This document shows, in pieces, positions 36,417-44,532 of a stretch of 64,000 nt of DNA (its first letter is position 1; each line of letters opens with the position of its first letter). The stretch covers positions 1,116,001 to 1,180,000 of the forward strand of contig AP027925.1 in assembly GCA_036322875.1 (NCBI GenBank). Direction: 5' to 3'. Origin of the DNA: Paraimprobicoccus trichonymphae. Its GTDB lineage: Bacteria; Bacillota; Clostridia; Oscillospirales; Acutalibacteraceae. The translations under genes were made by a program, and so were the position numbers. A model generated the notes under the pieces. It made no database searches, was not told the origin of the DNA, and was given only the letters and a program-made list of their open reading frames with translations.

Positions 36417-38636
36417 ATGTTTTTAACAGTAAAAATAGCAATAGACAAAATCAAGTATCATATTGACATTTTATATGAGTATTATGTACCAGAAAATTTG
36501 AAAGATTATATAAATCTGGGTAAGAGAGTTTTGGTTCCTTTTGGAAATAAAAATTCGCTTAGAATTGGAATAATACTTGAAATATACGAAAAGTCCGATA
36601 TAGATAAATTAAAATTTGTTAGTGAAGTTTTAGATGCAGAAAATTTGATTATTCCAGAGTTTTTTAAGTTAATTTTTTGGATGAGAGATAAATATTTTTG
36701 TACTTATTTTGATGTTGTAAAAGTAATTTTGCCTAGTAATAAAAAATTTAAAGCTAAATCAAGTGTAAGAATATCAAAAAATTTAGAAAAAAAAGTTATA
36801 AAAAAATTGACTTTAAAACAGAAGCTTGTTTATGATTATATTTTGGAAAATAAAGTAAGTAATTTGAAAGAAATTTGTTATTGTACTGGTGTTAAAGAAT
36901 TAATTGTTAATAATTTAATTAAAAATAAAATTCTTGAAAGTTTTGAAGATTTATATTATGAAAACAAAAATAAAAATTTAGATTTTAAAAACGAAGAAAT
37001 TGAACTTAGCAAAAAACAATTAGAAATTTATGAGGATTTATTAAAAATGTGTAATTCTGAAAATAAAAAAACAAATTTATTATATGGAATTACTGGAAGT
37101 GGTAAAACTTTAATTTTAATAAAACTTATAGATCACATTATAAATTTAGGTAAAACTGTGATTTTTATGGTTCCGGAAATTTCACTGACCACTCAAATGA
37201 TAAATATTTTTAAATCTAGATATAATAATAAAGTTGTTATAATTCACAGCGGATTAACAGTTAAACAAAGAATGGAAGAATGGGAAAATTTAAAATCTGG
37301 AATAGCGAGAATAGCTTTAGGAACTCGCACGGCAGTTTTTGCTCCTGTAGAAAATTTAGGTTTAATAGTAATGGATGAAGAACAAGAGCACACTTATAAA
37401 TCTAGTTTTTCACCAAAATTTCACACAAAAGAAATAGCAAATTTTAGAGCAAAATTTAATAATGCTTTACTAGTTTTATCTTCAGCTACACCATCTATAG
37501 AAAGTTATTATTTTGCTAAAACTGACAGATATAACTTGTATACTTTAAAAGAAAGATATAATAAATTTGAACTACCAAAAGTTAAAATTATAAACATGAA
37601 TTCGGAAATAAGATCTGGAAATACAGGTCAATTTAGCAATGAATTAATCTATAATTTTAAAAAAAATATTTCAAATAATCAACAAAGCATTTTATTATTA
37701 AACCGTCGTGGTTATCACACTTTTATAAAGTGCAAGTCTTGTAATGAAGTTTTTATGTGTCCAAATTGCAATATTTCTTTAAATTATCACAGAGTAAATA
37801 ATAAACTAATTTGTCATTATTGCGGGCATATAGGGAGTTTTTCAAAAATTTGCCCGAAATGTAATAGCAACGATATTTTTTGTGCAGGTTTAGGAACTCA
37901 AAAAGTTGAAGAAGAGCTTAAAAATTTAATTCCAGAAGCTAAAATTTTAAGAGTAGATTCCGATACTACTATTTCAAAAAAAAATTATGATATTTACTTT
38001 AAAGATTTCTCAGATGGAAAATATAATATAATTATAGGAACTCAAATGATCTCGAAAGGCTTAAATTTTCCTAAAGTAACTTTAGTAGGCGTGTTAAATG
38101 CTGATCAGTCTTTATATACAAGTGATTTTAGAAGCAACGAACATACTTTTTCTTTAATAACTCAAGTAGTAGGACGTTCGGGGCGTTCAGATTTATCAGG
38201 AAGAGCTTTAATTCAAACTTATTCTCCAGAAAATAATACTATTATATTAGCTGCAAAACAAGATTACGACGCTTTTTATGAATCTGAAATTGTTTTGAGA
38301 AAGAACTTAGTATATCCACCTTTTTCTGATATTTGTGTAGTATCTTTTAAAGGAATAAATGAAGAAAGAACACATGTATTCTCCAAAAATTTTTTTAATT
38401 CTATCTGTAAATTAGTTTCTCAGGAATACAAAAAAATACCACTAAGAATCATGAGTCCAACTTCAGGAGTTATAAAAAAAATAAACAAAAATTACATATA
38501 TAAAATTATAATTAAGTGTCTAAATAATAATTTATTTAGACAAATGATGTCTGAGTTGATGATTAATTTCGAAAAAAAGAATAAAACTACCAGTGTGAAA
38601 TTTTCCGTAGACATTAATCCAGAAATTATTGTTTAG
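36417..38636 (+). CDS. priA: Primosomal replication restart helicase
   Basis: Reloads the replisome at stalled forks. ATG 36417 gives MFLTVKIAIDKIKYHIDILY, the usual N-terminal DNA-binding start; longer upstream starts would add hydrophobic residues not found in the family. About 739 residues. Walker A GITGSGKTLI, DEAH-type VMDEEQEHTYKS, LSSATPSIES and LLNRRGYHTF are seen. The zinc-binding cysteines are in CKSCNEVFMCPNCNISLNYH and CHYCGHIGSFSKICPKC, the latter followed by GLGTQKVEEEL. QVVGRSGRSDLSGRAL is motif VI. All key residues appear intact. Confidence 0.97.
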   Translation: MFLTVKIAIDKIKYHIDILYEYYVPENLKDYINLGKRVLVPFGNKNSLRIGIILEIYEKSDIDKLKFVSEVLDAENLIIPEFFKLIFWMRDKYFCTYFDVVKVILPSNKKFKAKSSVRISKNLEKKVIKKLTLKQKLVYDYILENKVSNLKEICYCTGVKELIVNNLIKNKILESFEDLYYENKNKNLDFKNEEIELSKKQLEIYEDLLKMCNSENKKTNLLYGITGSGKTLILIKLIDHIINLGKTVIFMVPEISLTTQMINIFKSRYNNKVVIIHSGLTVKQRMEEWENLKSGIARIALGTRTAVFAPVENLGLIVMDEEQEHTYKSSFSPKFHTKEIANFRAKFNNALLVLSSATPSIESYYFAKTDRYNLYTLKERYNKFELPKVKIINMNSEIRSGNTGQFSNELIYNFKKNISNNQQSILLLNRRGYHTFIKCKSCNEVFMCPNCNISLNYHRVNNKLICHYCGHIGSFSKICPKCNSNDIFCAGLGTQKVEEELKNLIPEAKILRVDSDTTISKKNYDIYFKDFSDGKYNIIIGTQMISKGLNFPKVTLVGVLNADQSLYTSDFRSNEHTFSLITQVVGRSGRSDLSGRALIQTYSPENNTIILAAKQDYDAFYESEIVLRKNLVYPPFSDICVVSFKGINEERTHVFSKNFFNSICKLVSQEYKKIPLRIMSPTSGVIKKINKNYIYKIIIKCLNNNLFRQMMSELMINFEKKNKTTSVKFSVDINPEIIV

Positions 38637-38724
38637 AAATTAATGAAAATTTAGAAATTAAAAACACACTTCAATCGTACAATTATTATTAATCTAGACT
38701 TAATTAAAATTTATATTTAAAATA

Positions 38725-38750
38725 GAGTGATTTGCATTGCTCTGTTTTTT
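38725..38750 (+). terminator. Cassette terminator 1
   Basis: AGAGTGATTTGCATTGCTCT forms a seven-pair stem with G-U pairs, followed by G and T7. Confidence 0.7.
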
Positions 38751-38818
38751 TGGGAAAATTTTACGAATAATTTTAAAATATTCATATAAAAAATTATTTA
38801 TAATTATGAATTTTATGC

Positions 38819-38846
38819 TTGACATTTTATTTTTATGATTTATATT
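38819..38846 (+). promoter_or_regulatory. Cassette promoter 1
   Basis: TTGACA (38819-38824) and TATATT (38841-38846), 16 bases apart. In the second copy the hexamers are TTAATA and TATACT, so the first gene should have the better -35. Confidence 0.6.
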
Positions 38847-38851
38847 CATAA

Positions 38852-38873
38852 TAGAACAATTTGTATTGTTCTA
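38852..38873 (+). promoter_or_regulatory. Perfect hairpin at the start of the cassette messenger
   Basis: TAGAACAAT and ATTGTTCTA with a four-base loop, six bases downstream of the -10 box, so it would lie at the extreme 5' end of the transcript. It might protect the messenger or regulate it. In the second copy two outer pairs are lost. Confidence 0.55.
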
Positions 38874-38907
38874 ATTTATAAAAATTAAATAAGAGGTGTT
38901 TTTATAT

Positions 38908-39324
38908 ATGGCTCATATAATAAGATGTACTACGACTCGTTTGCAAGGTGTAGGTGCAAAATTAAAATTTATTTTAAATATAACGGATCGTATAGGAATT
39001 GAAACATTGAAAACTTTTTCTAATCAATATTTTAAGAAATATTTTATGGTTTTTGACGGTACACTGGTAATAGGAATCAGTCGATATGAATTGACACATT
39101 CATTTTCATGTGTACTAGATGAAAAGAGGAAGATCGCTAAATCGCTTGTAGAAGTTTGTCATTTTTTTGATGGAGCTATCACTTCTGGTGTACAAGTATT
39201 TAGTGTTGAGGACAGAAAGGCAATCCAGGAAAATAGCATACTTGGCAGTGATGACCTAAAACATTTAGACGAGTGGGATACCACATTTAGGGTGACAGCT
39301 TCTAAGAGTAGAACGTATTATTAA
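38908..39324 (+). CDS. Cassette protein 1, unknown family
   Basis: 138 residues from ATG 38908, with AAGAGGTG eight bases upstream. Soluble, mixed alpha/beta by appearance. The core KLKFILNITDRIGIETLKTF, then YFMVFDGTL, then KSLVEVCHFFDG aligns in order with the neighbouring protein (ELKFEVMINKSVSTEVLLEL, FFVDSDGSG, DSLLGISNFFTD). The two genes are thus paralogues from a tandem duplication that included the intergenic control region. Family not recognised; no signal peptide. Confidence 0.65.
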   Translation: MAHIIRCTTTRLQGVGAKLKFILNITDRIGIETLKTFSNQYFKKYFMVFDGTLVIGISRYELTHSFSCVLDEKRKIAKSLVEVCHFFDGAITSGVQVFSVEDRKAIQENSILGSDDLKHLDEWDTTFRVTASKSRTYY

Positions 39325-39325
39325 T

Positions 39326-39537
39326 CATGATTTAATCAAAATTTATATTTAAAATAGAGTGATTTGCATTGCTCTGTTTTTTGGGGAAAATTTTACGAAT
39401 AATTTTAAAATATTCATATAAAAAATTATTTATAATTATGAATTTTATGCTTAATATTTTATTTTTATGATTTATACTCATAATAAAACAATTTGTATTG
39501 TTCTAATTTATAAAAAATAAATAAGAGAGGTTTTATT
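39326..39537 (+). repeat. Cassette intergenic repeat 2
   Basis: Near-identical to 38692-38907; the terminator hairpin is at 39356-39375. Confidence 0.9.
39356..39382 (+). terminator. Cassette terminator 2
   Basis: Same stem as terminator 1, followed by G and T6. Confidence 0.7.
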
Positions 39538-39924
39538 ATGAATGGTATAGAAATAAATTTGACGATAACACGTCCAAATGGGAATGAGCTGAAATTTGAA
39601 GTTATGATTAATAAGTCGGTATCTACAGAGGTGTTGTTAGAACTAAAGAGAAAACATCTTATGAAGTTTTTTGTTGACTCTGATGGTTCAGGAACTGGTC
39701 CGCAATATTATACGTTGTCTTTTAATTTTAATAATAATCCTAATGTTATGAAAAAAGCGGCTGATTCGCTCTTGGGAATTAGTAATTTTTTTACAGATAT
39801 CGACGCTAAAGATTTATTTGACGCAAGTGTGGTATCAAAATTTAGAAGTTTGGAAAAACAAGAATCTGATGATGATAATATTATAAACAAATGGATAGTC
39901 GCATTTAAAAACGCAAAAGTCTAA
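39538..39924 (+). CDS. Cassette protein 2, paralogue of cassette protein 1
   Basis: 128 residues from ATG 39538, preceded by AAGAGAGG. Begins MNGIEINLTITRPNGNELKF. Sequence identity to cassette protein 1 is low in the coding part although the intergenic DNA is almost identical, so the genes have diverged much faster than their control regions, or gene conversion keeps the latter alike. Ends with a charged helix (EKQESDDDNIINKWIVAF). Unknown function. Confidence 0.65.
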   Translation: MNGIEINLTITRPNGNELKFEVMINKSVSTEVLLELKRKHLMKFFVDSDGSGTGPQYYTLSFNFNNNPNVMKKAADSLLGISNFFTDIDAKDLFDASVVSKFRSLEKQESDDDNIINKWIVAFKNAKV

Positions 39925-39955
39925 TTTCTAGTTCATTACAAGTTTTATTTAAAAT

Positions 39956-39982
39956 AGAGTGGTTTGCATCGCTCTATTTTTT
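39956..39982 (+). terminator. Cassette terminator 3
   Basis: AGAGTGGTTTGCATCGCTCT: the stem bases differ from copies 1 and 2 but pairing is kept (G-C instead of G-U), which supports selection on the structure. T-rich tail follows. Confidence 0.7.
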
Positions 39983-40032
39983 GTGAAAAAATTGCACAAA
40001 TTATTTTTTTATCTTAATATCAAAAACTAATT

Positions 40033-42084
40033 TCATTTAAAAATTTTTGAAAATAAAATCCCAAACTGAAAAACTAAAGAAGAAAAAAGAAAAGCAATAA
40101 ATATTTGATAAACAATGGAAATAAGAGTTAATTTTGTATTTTTAAATTCTTTTTGAATAGCACTAACAGCAGCTACACAAGGTGTATATAACAATATAAA
40201 TATTAAATAACTCAAAGCGCTGTAAATACTGAAAGAATTTGTTAACATATTACTTAAATCTTGAATATTATCAGTGTTGTATAGTACAGACATTGTACTT
40301 ACGATAGATTCTTTTGCTATTAAACCAGTTAATAGCGAAACAACTGCTCTCCAATCGTTGAAACCGCAAATGGTAAAAACAGGAGATATAAAATTTCCAA
40401 TTACAGAAATTATACTTTTAGAGCTGTCTGAAATATAATTAAATTTAATATTGAAAGATTGCAAAAACCAAATTAAAATAGTAGCTACTAAAATTACAGT
40501 TCCGGCTCTTTCGACAAAATCTTTTGTTCTTTCCCAAATATGAATCCAGAGATTCTTAAAAGAGGGTAATTTATAACTCGGAATTTCCATTATAAAAGTA
40601 GGATTTTCACCGTAAAATAAAGTGTCTTTAAATAAATAAGCTGTAAAAATTGCTAGAATCACGCCAAAAATATACAAAGAAAAAATTAAAAAAGTTTGAT
40701 AATTTTTGAAAATACTCGAAGCGAATAACAAATAAACAGGTATTTTAGCACTGCATGACATAAAAGGAATTAGGAAAATTGTCATTTGTCTGTCCTTTTT
40801 ATTTTCTAAAATTCTTGTTCCTAAAACTGCGGGAACACTGCAACCAAATCCCATCAATAATGGAATAAAAGCTTTACCTGATAAACCTATTTTTTTCAAC
40901 AATTTATCCATAATATAAGCAGCTCGAGCCATATATCCAGTATCTTCTAAAAAAGACAATAACGTATATAATAATAAAACTTGAGGTAAAAATGAGATTA
41001 CTGAACCTACACCTTTTATGACGGCATCTAATATTAAACTTTTTGTCCAAACAGAAGCATGAAAATAATTTAATAAATATTTTACATAATATCCAACATT
41101 ATCATTTATAACTACTTCGAACAAATTTTTTAAATAATTTCCTGCAGGTCCAAAAGTAACATAAAAAATAATAAGTATAAAAACGATGAAAATAGGAATA
41201 GCTGTATATTTTCCAGTTAAAATTTTATCGATTTTATCACTAAAAGAAATGTTAAATTTTTTAGAATTAAAATTCCAAATACAAGATTTACATAAATTAC
41301 AAATAAATTTATATCTTTGATCAGCTATCAAAATTTCTCTATCCATGAACTCAGGTAAAACAATAGAATTTTTTATTAAATTTAAATTGTTTTTTTTTCT
41401 TTCACTTAAATTTAACTTTTTTATAGTCATAAAATCATCTTCGAAAATTTTTGTAGCTTCAAACTTATTAACTTCTAATAAATCAGAAATTTTATCTAAA
41501 ATATTTTTTATTTCGAGAGAAAAAATTTTCATATCTTCATTTTCAGTGTTTTTCTTATTTAAATTTAAAAAAATAACTTTAATTAAGTCATTTATATTTT
41601 TGTTTTTGCTTGCAGATATCTGAATAACTGGAATTCCTAATTTTTTAGAAAGTATCTTAAAATTCAAAATTCTACCTTTTTTTTCTAATATATCCGTCAT
41701 ATTTAAAGCTAAAACCGTTTTTATATTTAACTCTAAAAGTTGAGTTGTTAAATACAAATTTCTTTCTAAATTAGTAGAGTCTAAAATATTTATTATTAAA
41801 TCTGGATTTTCTTCTATAATATAATTTCTAGTTAATACTTCTTCGGGAGAATAAGGCGACAAGGAATATATGCCAGGTAAATCTACAATTTTCACAGAAA
41901 TATGACTATTTTTTAGTAATCCTTCTTTTTTTTCAACTGTAACCCCTGGCCAATTTCCAACATATTGATTACTACCAGTAAGTTGATTAAATAAAGTAGT
42001 TTTTCCACTGTTCGGATTTCCAATTAAAACTAGTTTGTAATTACTTTTGTCAAGTTCCAATATTTTTTTCTTCACTTTCTTCAA
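40033..42084 (-). CDS. feoB: Ferrous iron transport protein B
   Basis: Main Fe2+ uptake permease with an N-terminal GTPase domain. 683 residues. G1 is GNPNSGKTTLFNQLTG, the switch is PGVTVEKKEG, G3 is VDLPGIYSLSPYS and G4 is ALNMTD. The membrane part has the gate motifs LSFLEDTGYMARAAYIMD and MGFGCSVPAVLGTRILE. The start overlaps the end of feoA by 35 bases, so translation is probably coupled. Ferrous uptake suggests an anoxic habitat. Confidence 0.97.
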   Translation of the reverse strand: MKKVKKKILELDKSNYKLVLIGNPNSGKTTLFNQLTGSNQYVGNWPGVTVEKKEGLLKNSHISVKIVDLPGIYSLSPYSPEEVLTRNYIIEENPDLIINILDSTNLERNLYLTTQLLELNIKTVLALNMTDILEKKGRILNFKILSKKLGIPVIQISASKNKNINDLIKVIFLNLNKKNTENEDMKIFSLEIKNILDKISDLLEVNKFEATKIFEDDFMTIKKLNLSERKKNNLNLIKNSIVLPEFMDREILIADQRYKFICNLCKSCIWNFNSKKFNISFSDKIDKILTGKYTAIPIFIVFILIIFYVTFGPAGNYLKNLFEVVINDNVGYYVKYLLNYFHASVWTKSLILDAVIKGVGSVISFLPQVLLLYTLLSFLEDTGYMARAAYIMDKLLKKIGLSGKAFIPLLMGFGCSVPAVLGTRILENKKDRQMTIFLIPFMSCSAKIPVYLLFASSIFKNYQTFLIFSLYIFGVILAIFTAYLFKDTLFYGENPTFIMEIPSYKLPSFKNLWIHIWERTKDFVERAGTVILVATILIWFLQSFNIKFNYISDSSKSIISVIGNFISPVFTICGFNDWRAVVSLLTGLIAKESIVSTMSVLYNTDNIQDLSNMLTNSFSIYSALSYLIFILLYTPCVAAVSAIQKEFKNTKLTLISIVYQIFIAFLFSSLVFQFGILFSKIFK

Positions 42085-42283
42085 AAATCAATATTTCTTC
42101 TGATTCTGATTTTCTTATACTTAATTCATAATTTCTTACATTAATTTTTATAGGATCGCCAAGTGGTGCTATGTCCAAAACTGTTATTTTAACCCCTGGT
42201 GTGATTCCCATATCTATGATTCTACGCCTCAGAGCCCCTTGATTTCCTAGTTTTTTAACTATTCCAAATTCTTTAGGTTTCAT
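42050..42283 (-). CDS. feoA: Ferrous iron transport protein A
   Basis: 77-residue SH3-like partner of FeoB. It has the usual central pattern LGNQGALRRRIIDMGITPGV, followed by IAPLGDPIKINVRNYELSIR. It is the first gene of the feoAB operon. The C-terminus is acidic (ESEEILIFEESEEKN), encoded in the overlap with feoB. Confidence 0.92.
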   Translation of the reverse strand: MKPKEFGIVKKLGNQGALRRRIIDMGITPGVKITVLDIAPLGDPIKINVRNYELSIRKSESEEILIFEESEEKNIGT

Positions 42284-42820
42284 TTCACTTAGCTTTTTAA
42301 TTTTATGAACACCTCTTTATAATTATAACATATTAATTTATATTTTTGACATTATTTACATAATATAAAAAACAAATTTTTATGGCATTTGTATAAAACA
42401 AACGAAAAAATATCCAAAATTTAGTTCAGTTATATAAATTGTAAAAAAATATTGACAAAAAAACAACCTGCCAACACCAAGCAAATACCATGGGTCAAAT
42501 GAAAATTCACACTTAAAATGGAACTTATGAGTAATTACATAAAAAAGTATGCGCTAAGTAAATATCCAAATTTAATTTAAAACATTCATCTAAATTTCTC
42601 ATTTTAATGTAAATTTATAATTTAAACGAACTAAAGAAAACAGATCAATCTCCTCCCAAACCTAAAAAAATTAGGGTTATAAACAACATCTAATTTTTGA
42701 AGTAACGACATTTTATAGTTAAAATTCCACTTTTGATTTATGAGAAAAAACAAAAAAAATCAAGCAAAAAATATACTTTTTTGTGTAATCTTTTTCGAAA
42801 TATCATTTAAAATTTTTAAA
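42284..42820. other. Intergenic stretch, no gene recognised
   Basis: Contains a short hairpin (AACCTAAAAAAATTAGGGTT, near 42660) without a clear T tail. Nothing else recognised. Confidence 0.4.
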
Positions 42821-44434
42821 TTAATTATTTTGGCTAATTTTCATATAAATTTTACAAATTACTTTGTAAATATTTGATAAACATTCTTCGCTTTTTATTT
42901 TTTTCTTTTGATTTTCAGTCATCAACTCAAGTTTATATGGATTTTCAATTAAATCTTTTACCAATTCTGAACCATGTTTAGAGTCTTTCATTTGAACTGC
43001 GAAACTGTTTTCTATTAAATATTTCAAATTTGCTTCTTCTACTATTGGCAAATCATTAAATAAAATTAATGGTTTTTTTATTGCTAATATCTCTGCGACT
43101 GAGCCCGAACCACACTTTGAAACCACAATATCTGATGCTCTTATGTAATCATGATAGCTATTTGTATATCTTATTATTGTTGAAACTGTATTAAAACTTT
43201 TGTTTTGCTCTTTTATTTTATTAAGTTTGTTGTAAAGTTTCTCATTGTTTCCCGCAATTACCACAATTTGAATTTTCATATCTAACTCAAGAATCTTTTC
43301 ATACACCTCATCTACAATTCCTTGACCAACAGCTCCCCCAGCTATAACGACCATCGGTAAAGTTTCAATAATTCTTAAATTTTTTCTTATTTCTTTTTGA
43401 TTGTATTCTTTAAATAAATCTTCTTTTGCCGGTAATCCATTTACAACAAAAATCTTTTCTTTATCTATGCCGTTTTTTACCATTGTTTTGGCCATTTCAT
43501 CGGTAGCAACAATATACGCATCCATATAATCATTTAAATAAAAATTTTGTATACTGTCGAAATTCAAATCAATTAAGTTGGAAATTACAGCGGAACTTAT
43601 TTTTCCTTTTTTCTTTTGCTGACCAAGCAACTGAATAATGTACGGTTGATTACTAATTATTATATCAGCATCTTTTTTATTAATCTCTTCTGCGATTGAA
43701 CTTGAAAAAAATGTCATTGATTTTTTTGTAAGGCATTCTAGGATCTTAAAATTACTACCAATTTTGCATAAATACTTATAAAAATTTGGCCAATTAGACA
43801 TAAGATTGTTAGTGAACTTACAATTGTCTTCAGAATTTACCAAAATAAATGGATCAATAGCTTCAAATTCAATATCTGGGAAATATTTTTCATAATATTT
43901 TTTAATTGGTATGGCAAGTCCTTTGTGGCCGCCACCTGTCATAGTGTATAAAAATAAAATTTTTTTTGGTTGCTCTATTTTCTCTTTTTGGCACCATAAG
44001 TCCATTTTTTCTCTAGTTGATAATATATTAGGATCATTTGTGTTCAATTTGTTTTGTGTTGTTTCATTTTCTCTATATGATTTATACTCAGTTTTGATCT
44101 GGTTACTATTGATTTTTTGATCAGTAGATAAAGAAAATTCATTCAAGTTTGCTGCACCTATAAAATTTCCTGAATTTATTAAAGTAATCACGGCTAAAGA
44201 ACTGTTAATAAATTTTCTAGTATCAAACTTTCCTCCAACAATATTCTCTAAATTTTTAGCTTCTTCAACAAAATCTAGATACATCATAAAACTATATTTA
44301 TCTATTTCGCTGTCCACAGAATTTAATAATTCAAAAAGTTCATATGGATCCTTAGTTTTTTTCGATTTTTTTACTATTAATTCACTAATTTTACCGAAAG
44401 CATTATTAATTTTTCTCAACTGTAAATCATCCAT
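42821..44434 (-). CDS. GT28/MGDG-synthase-like glycosyltransferase with GG-leader-like N-terminus
   Basis: 537 residues. Residues 155-537 are a GT-B glycosyltransferase of the diacylglycerol glucosyl/galactosyltransferase type: LFLYTMTGGGHKGLAIPIKK at the acceptor loop, VVIAGGAVGQGI and the nucleotide-sugar motif ASDIVVSKCGSGSVAEILAI followed by NDLPIVEEANLKYLIE. Normal members start at about the TMTGGGHKG strand and have 370-400 residues, so the first 150 are extra. This extension is helical, ends NLENIVGGK at 62-69, and continues with a hydrophobic run (SSLAVITLINSGNFIGAA) and an Asn/Ser/Lys-rich linker. The block with Gly-Gly plus hydrophobic run is laid out as in the small leader precursors of this window. 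It has its own strong promoter. It may be an exported enzyme; alternatively the extension is a regulatory domain. Confidence 0.75.
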   Translation of the reverse strand: MDDLQLRKINNAFGKISELIVKKSKKTKDPYELFELLNSVDSEIDKYSFMMYLDFVEEAKNLENIVGGKFDTRKFINSSLAVITLINSGNFIGAANLNEFSLSTDQKINSNQIKTEYKSYRENETTQNKLNTNDPNILSTREKMDLWCQKEKIEQPKKILFLYTMTGGGHKGLAIPIKKYYEKYFPDIEFEAIDPFILVNSEDNCKFTNNLMSNWPNFYKYLCKIGSNFKILECLTKKSMTFFSSSIAEEINKKDADIIISNQPYIIQLLGQQKKKGKISSAVISNLIDLNFDSIQNFYLNDYMDAYIVATDEMAKTMVKNGIDKEKIFVVNGLPAKEDLFKEYNQKEIRKNLRIIETLPMVVIAGGAVGQGIVDEVYEKILELDMKIQIVVIAGNNEKLYNKLNKIKEQNKSFNTVSTIIRYTNSYHDYIRASDIVVSKCGSGSVAEILAIKKPLILFNDLPIVEEANLKYLIENSFAVQMKDSKHGSELVKDLIENPYKLELMTENQKKKIKSEECLSNIYKVICKIYMKISQNN

Positions 44435-44487
44435 TAAAAATCATCTTCTTATTCATAATTTATTTTCTAAGCATTGTGATTCTAGAT

Positions 44488-44516
44488 ATTATATAATACA
44501 ACAAAAAATCTGTCAA
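44488..44516 (-). promoter_or_regulatory. Promoter of the glycosyltransferase gene
   Basis: On the minus strand TTGACA (44516-44511) and TATAAT (44493-44488) are both perfect, with a 17-base spacer. This is the best consensus promoter found in the window and separates the gene from the baseplate gene upstream. Confidence 0.8.
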
Positions 44517-44532
44517 ATTTTTGTTCAAATAA

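Larger units (their letters stand above)
38692..38907 (+). repeat. Cassette intergenic repeat 1 (terminator, promoter, 5' hairpin)
   Basis: Over 200 bases nearly identical to 39326-39537. In order: a terminator hairpin (38725-38744), an AT-rich stretch, TTGACA/TATATT (38819-38846), a hairpin (38852-38873) and the ribosome site AAGAGGTG. The first half of a third copy follows the second gene at about 39943-39985. Confidence 0.9.

Noticed and set aside
38692..39985. CRISPR-like array
   Set aside because: The repeats are over 200 bases long, only two full copies exist, and genes lie between them; no short repeat-spacer array was seen anywhere.
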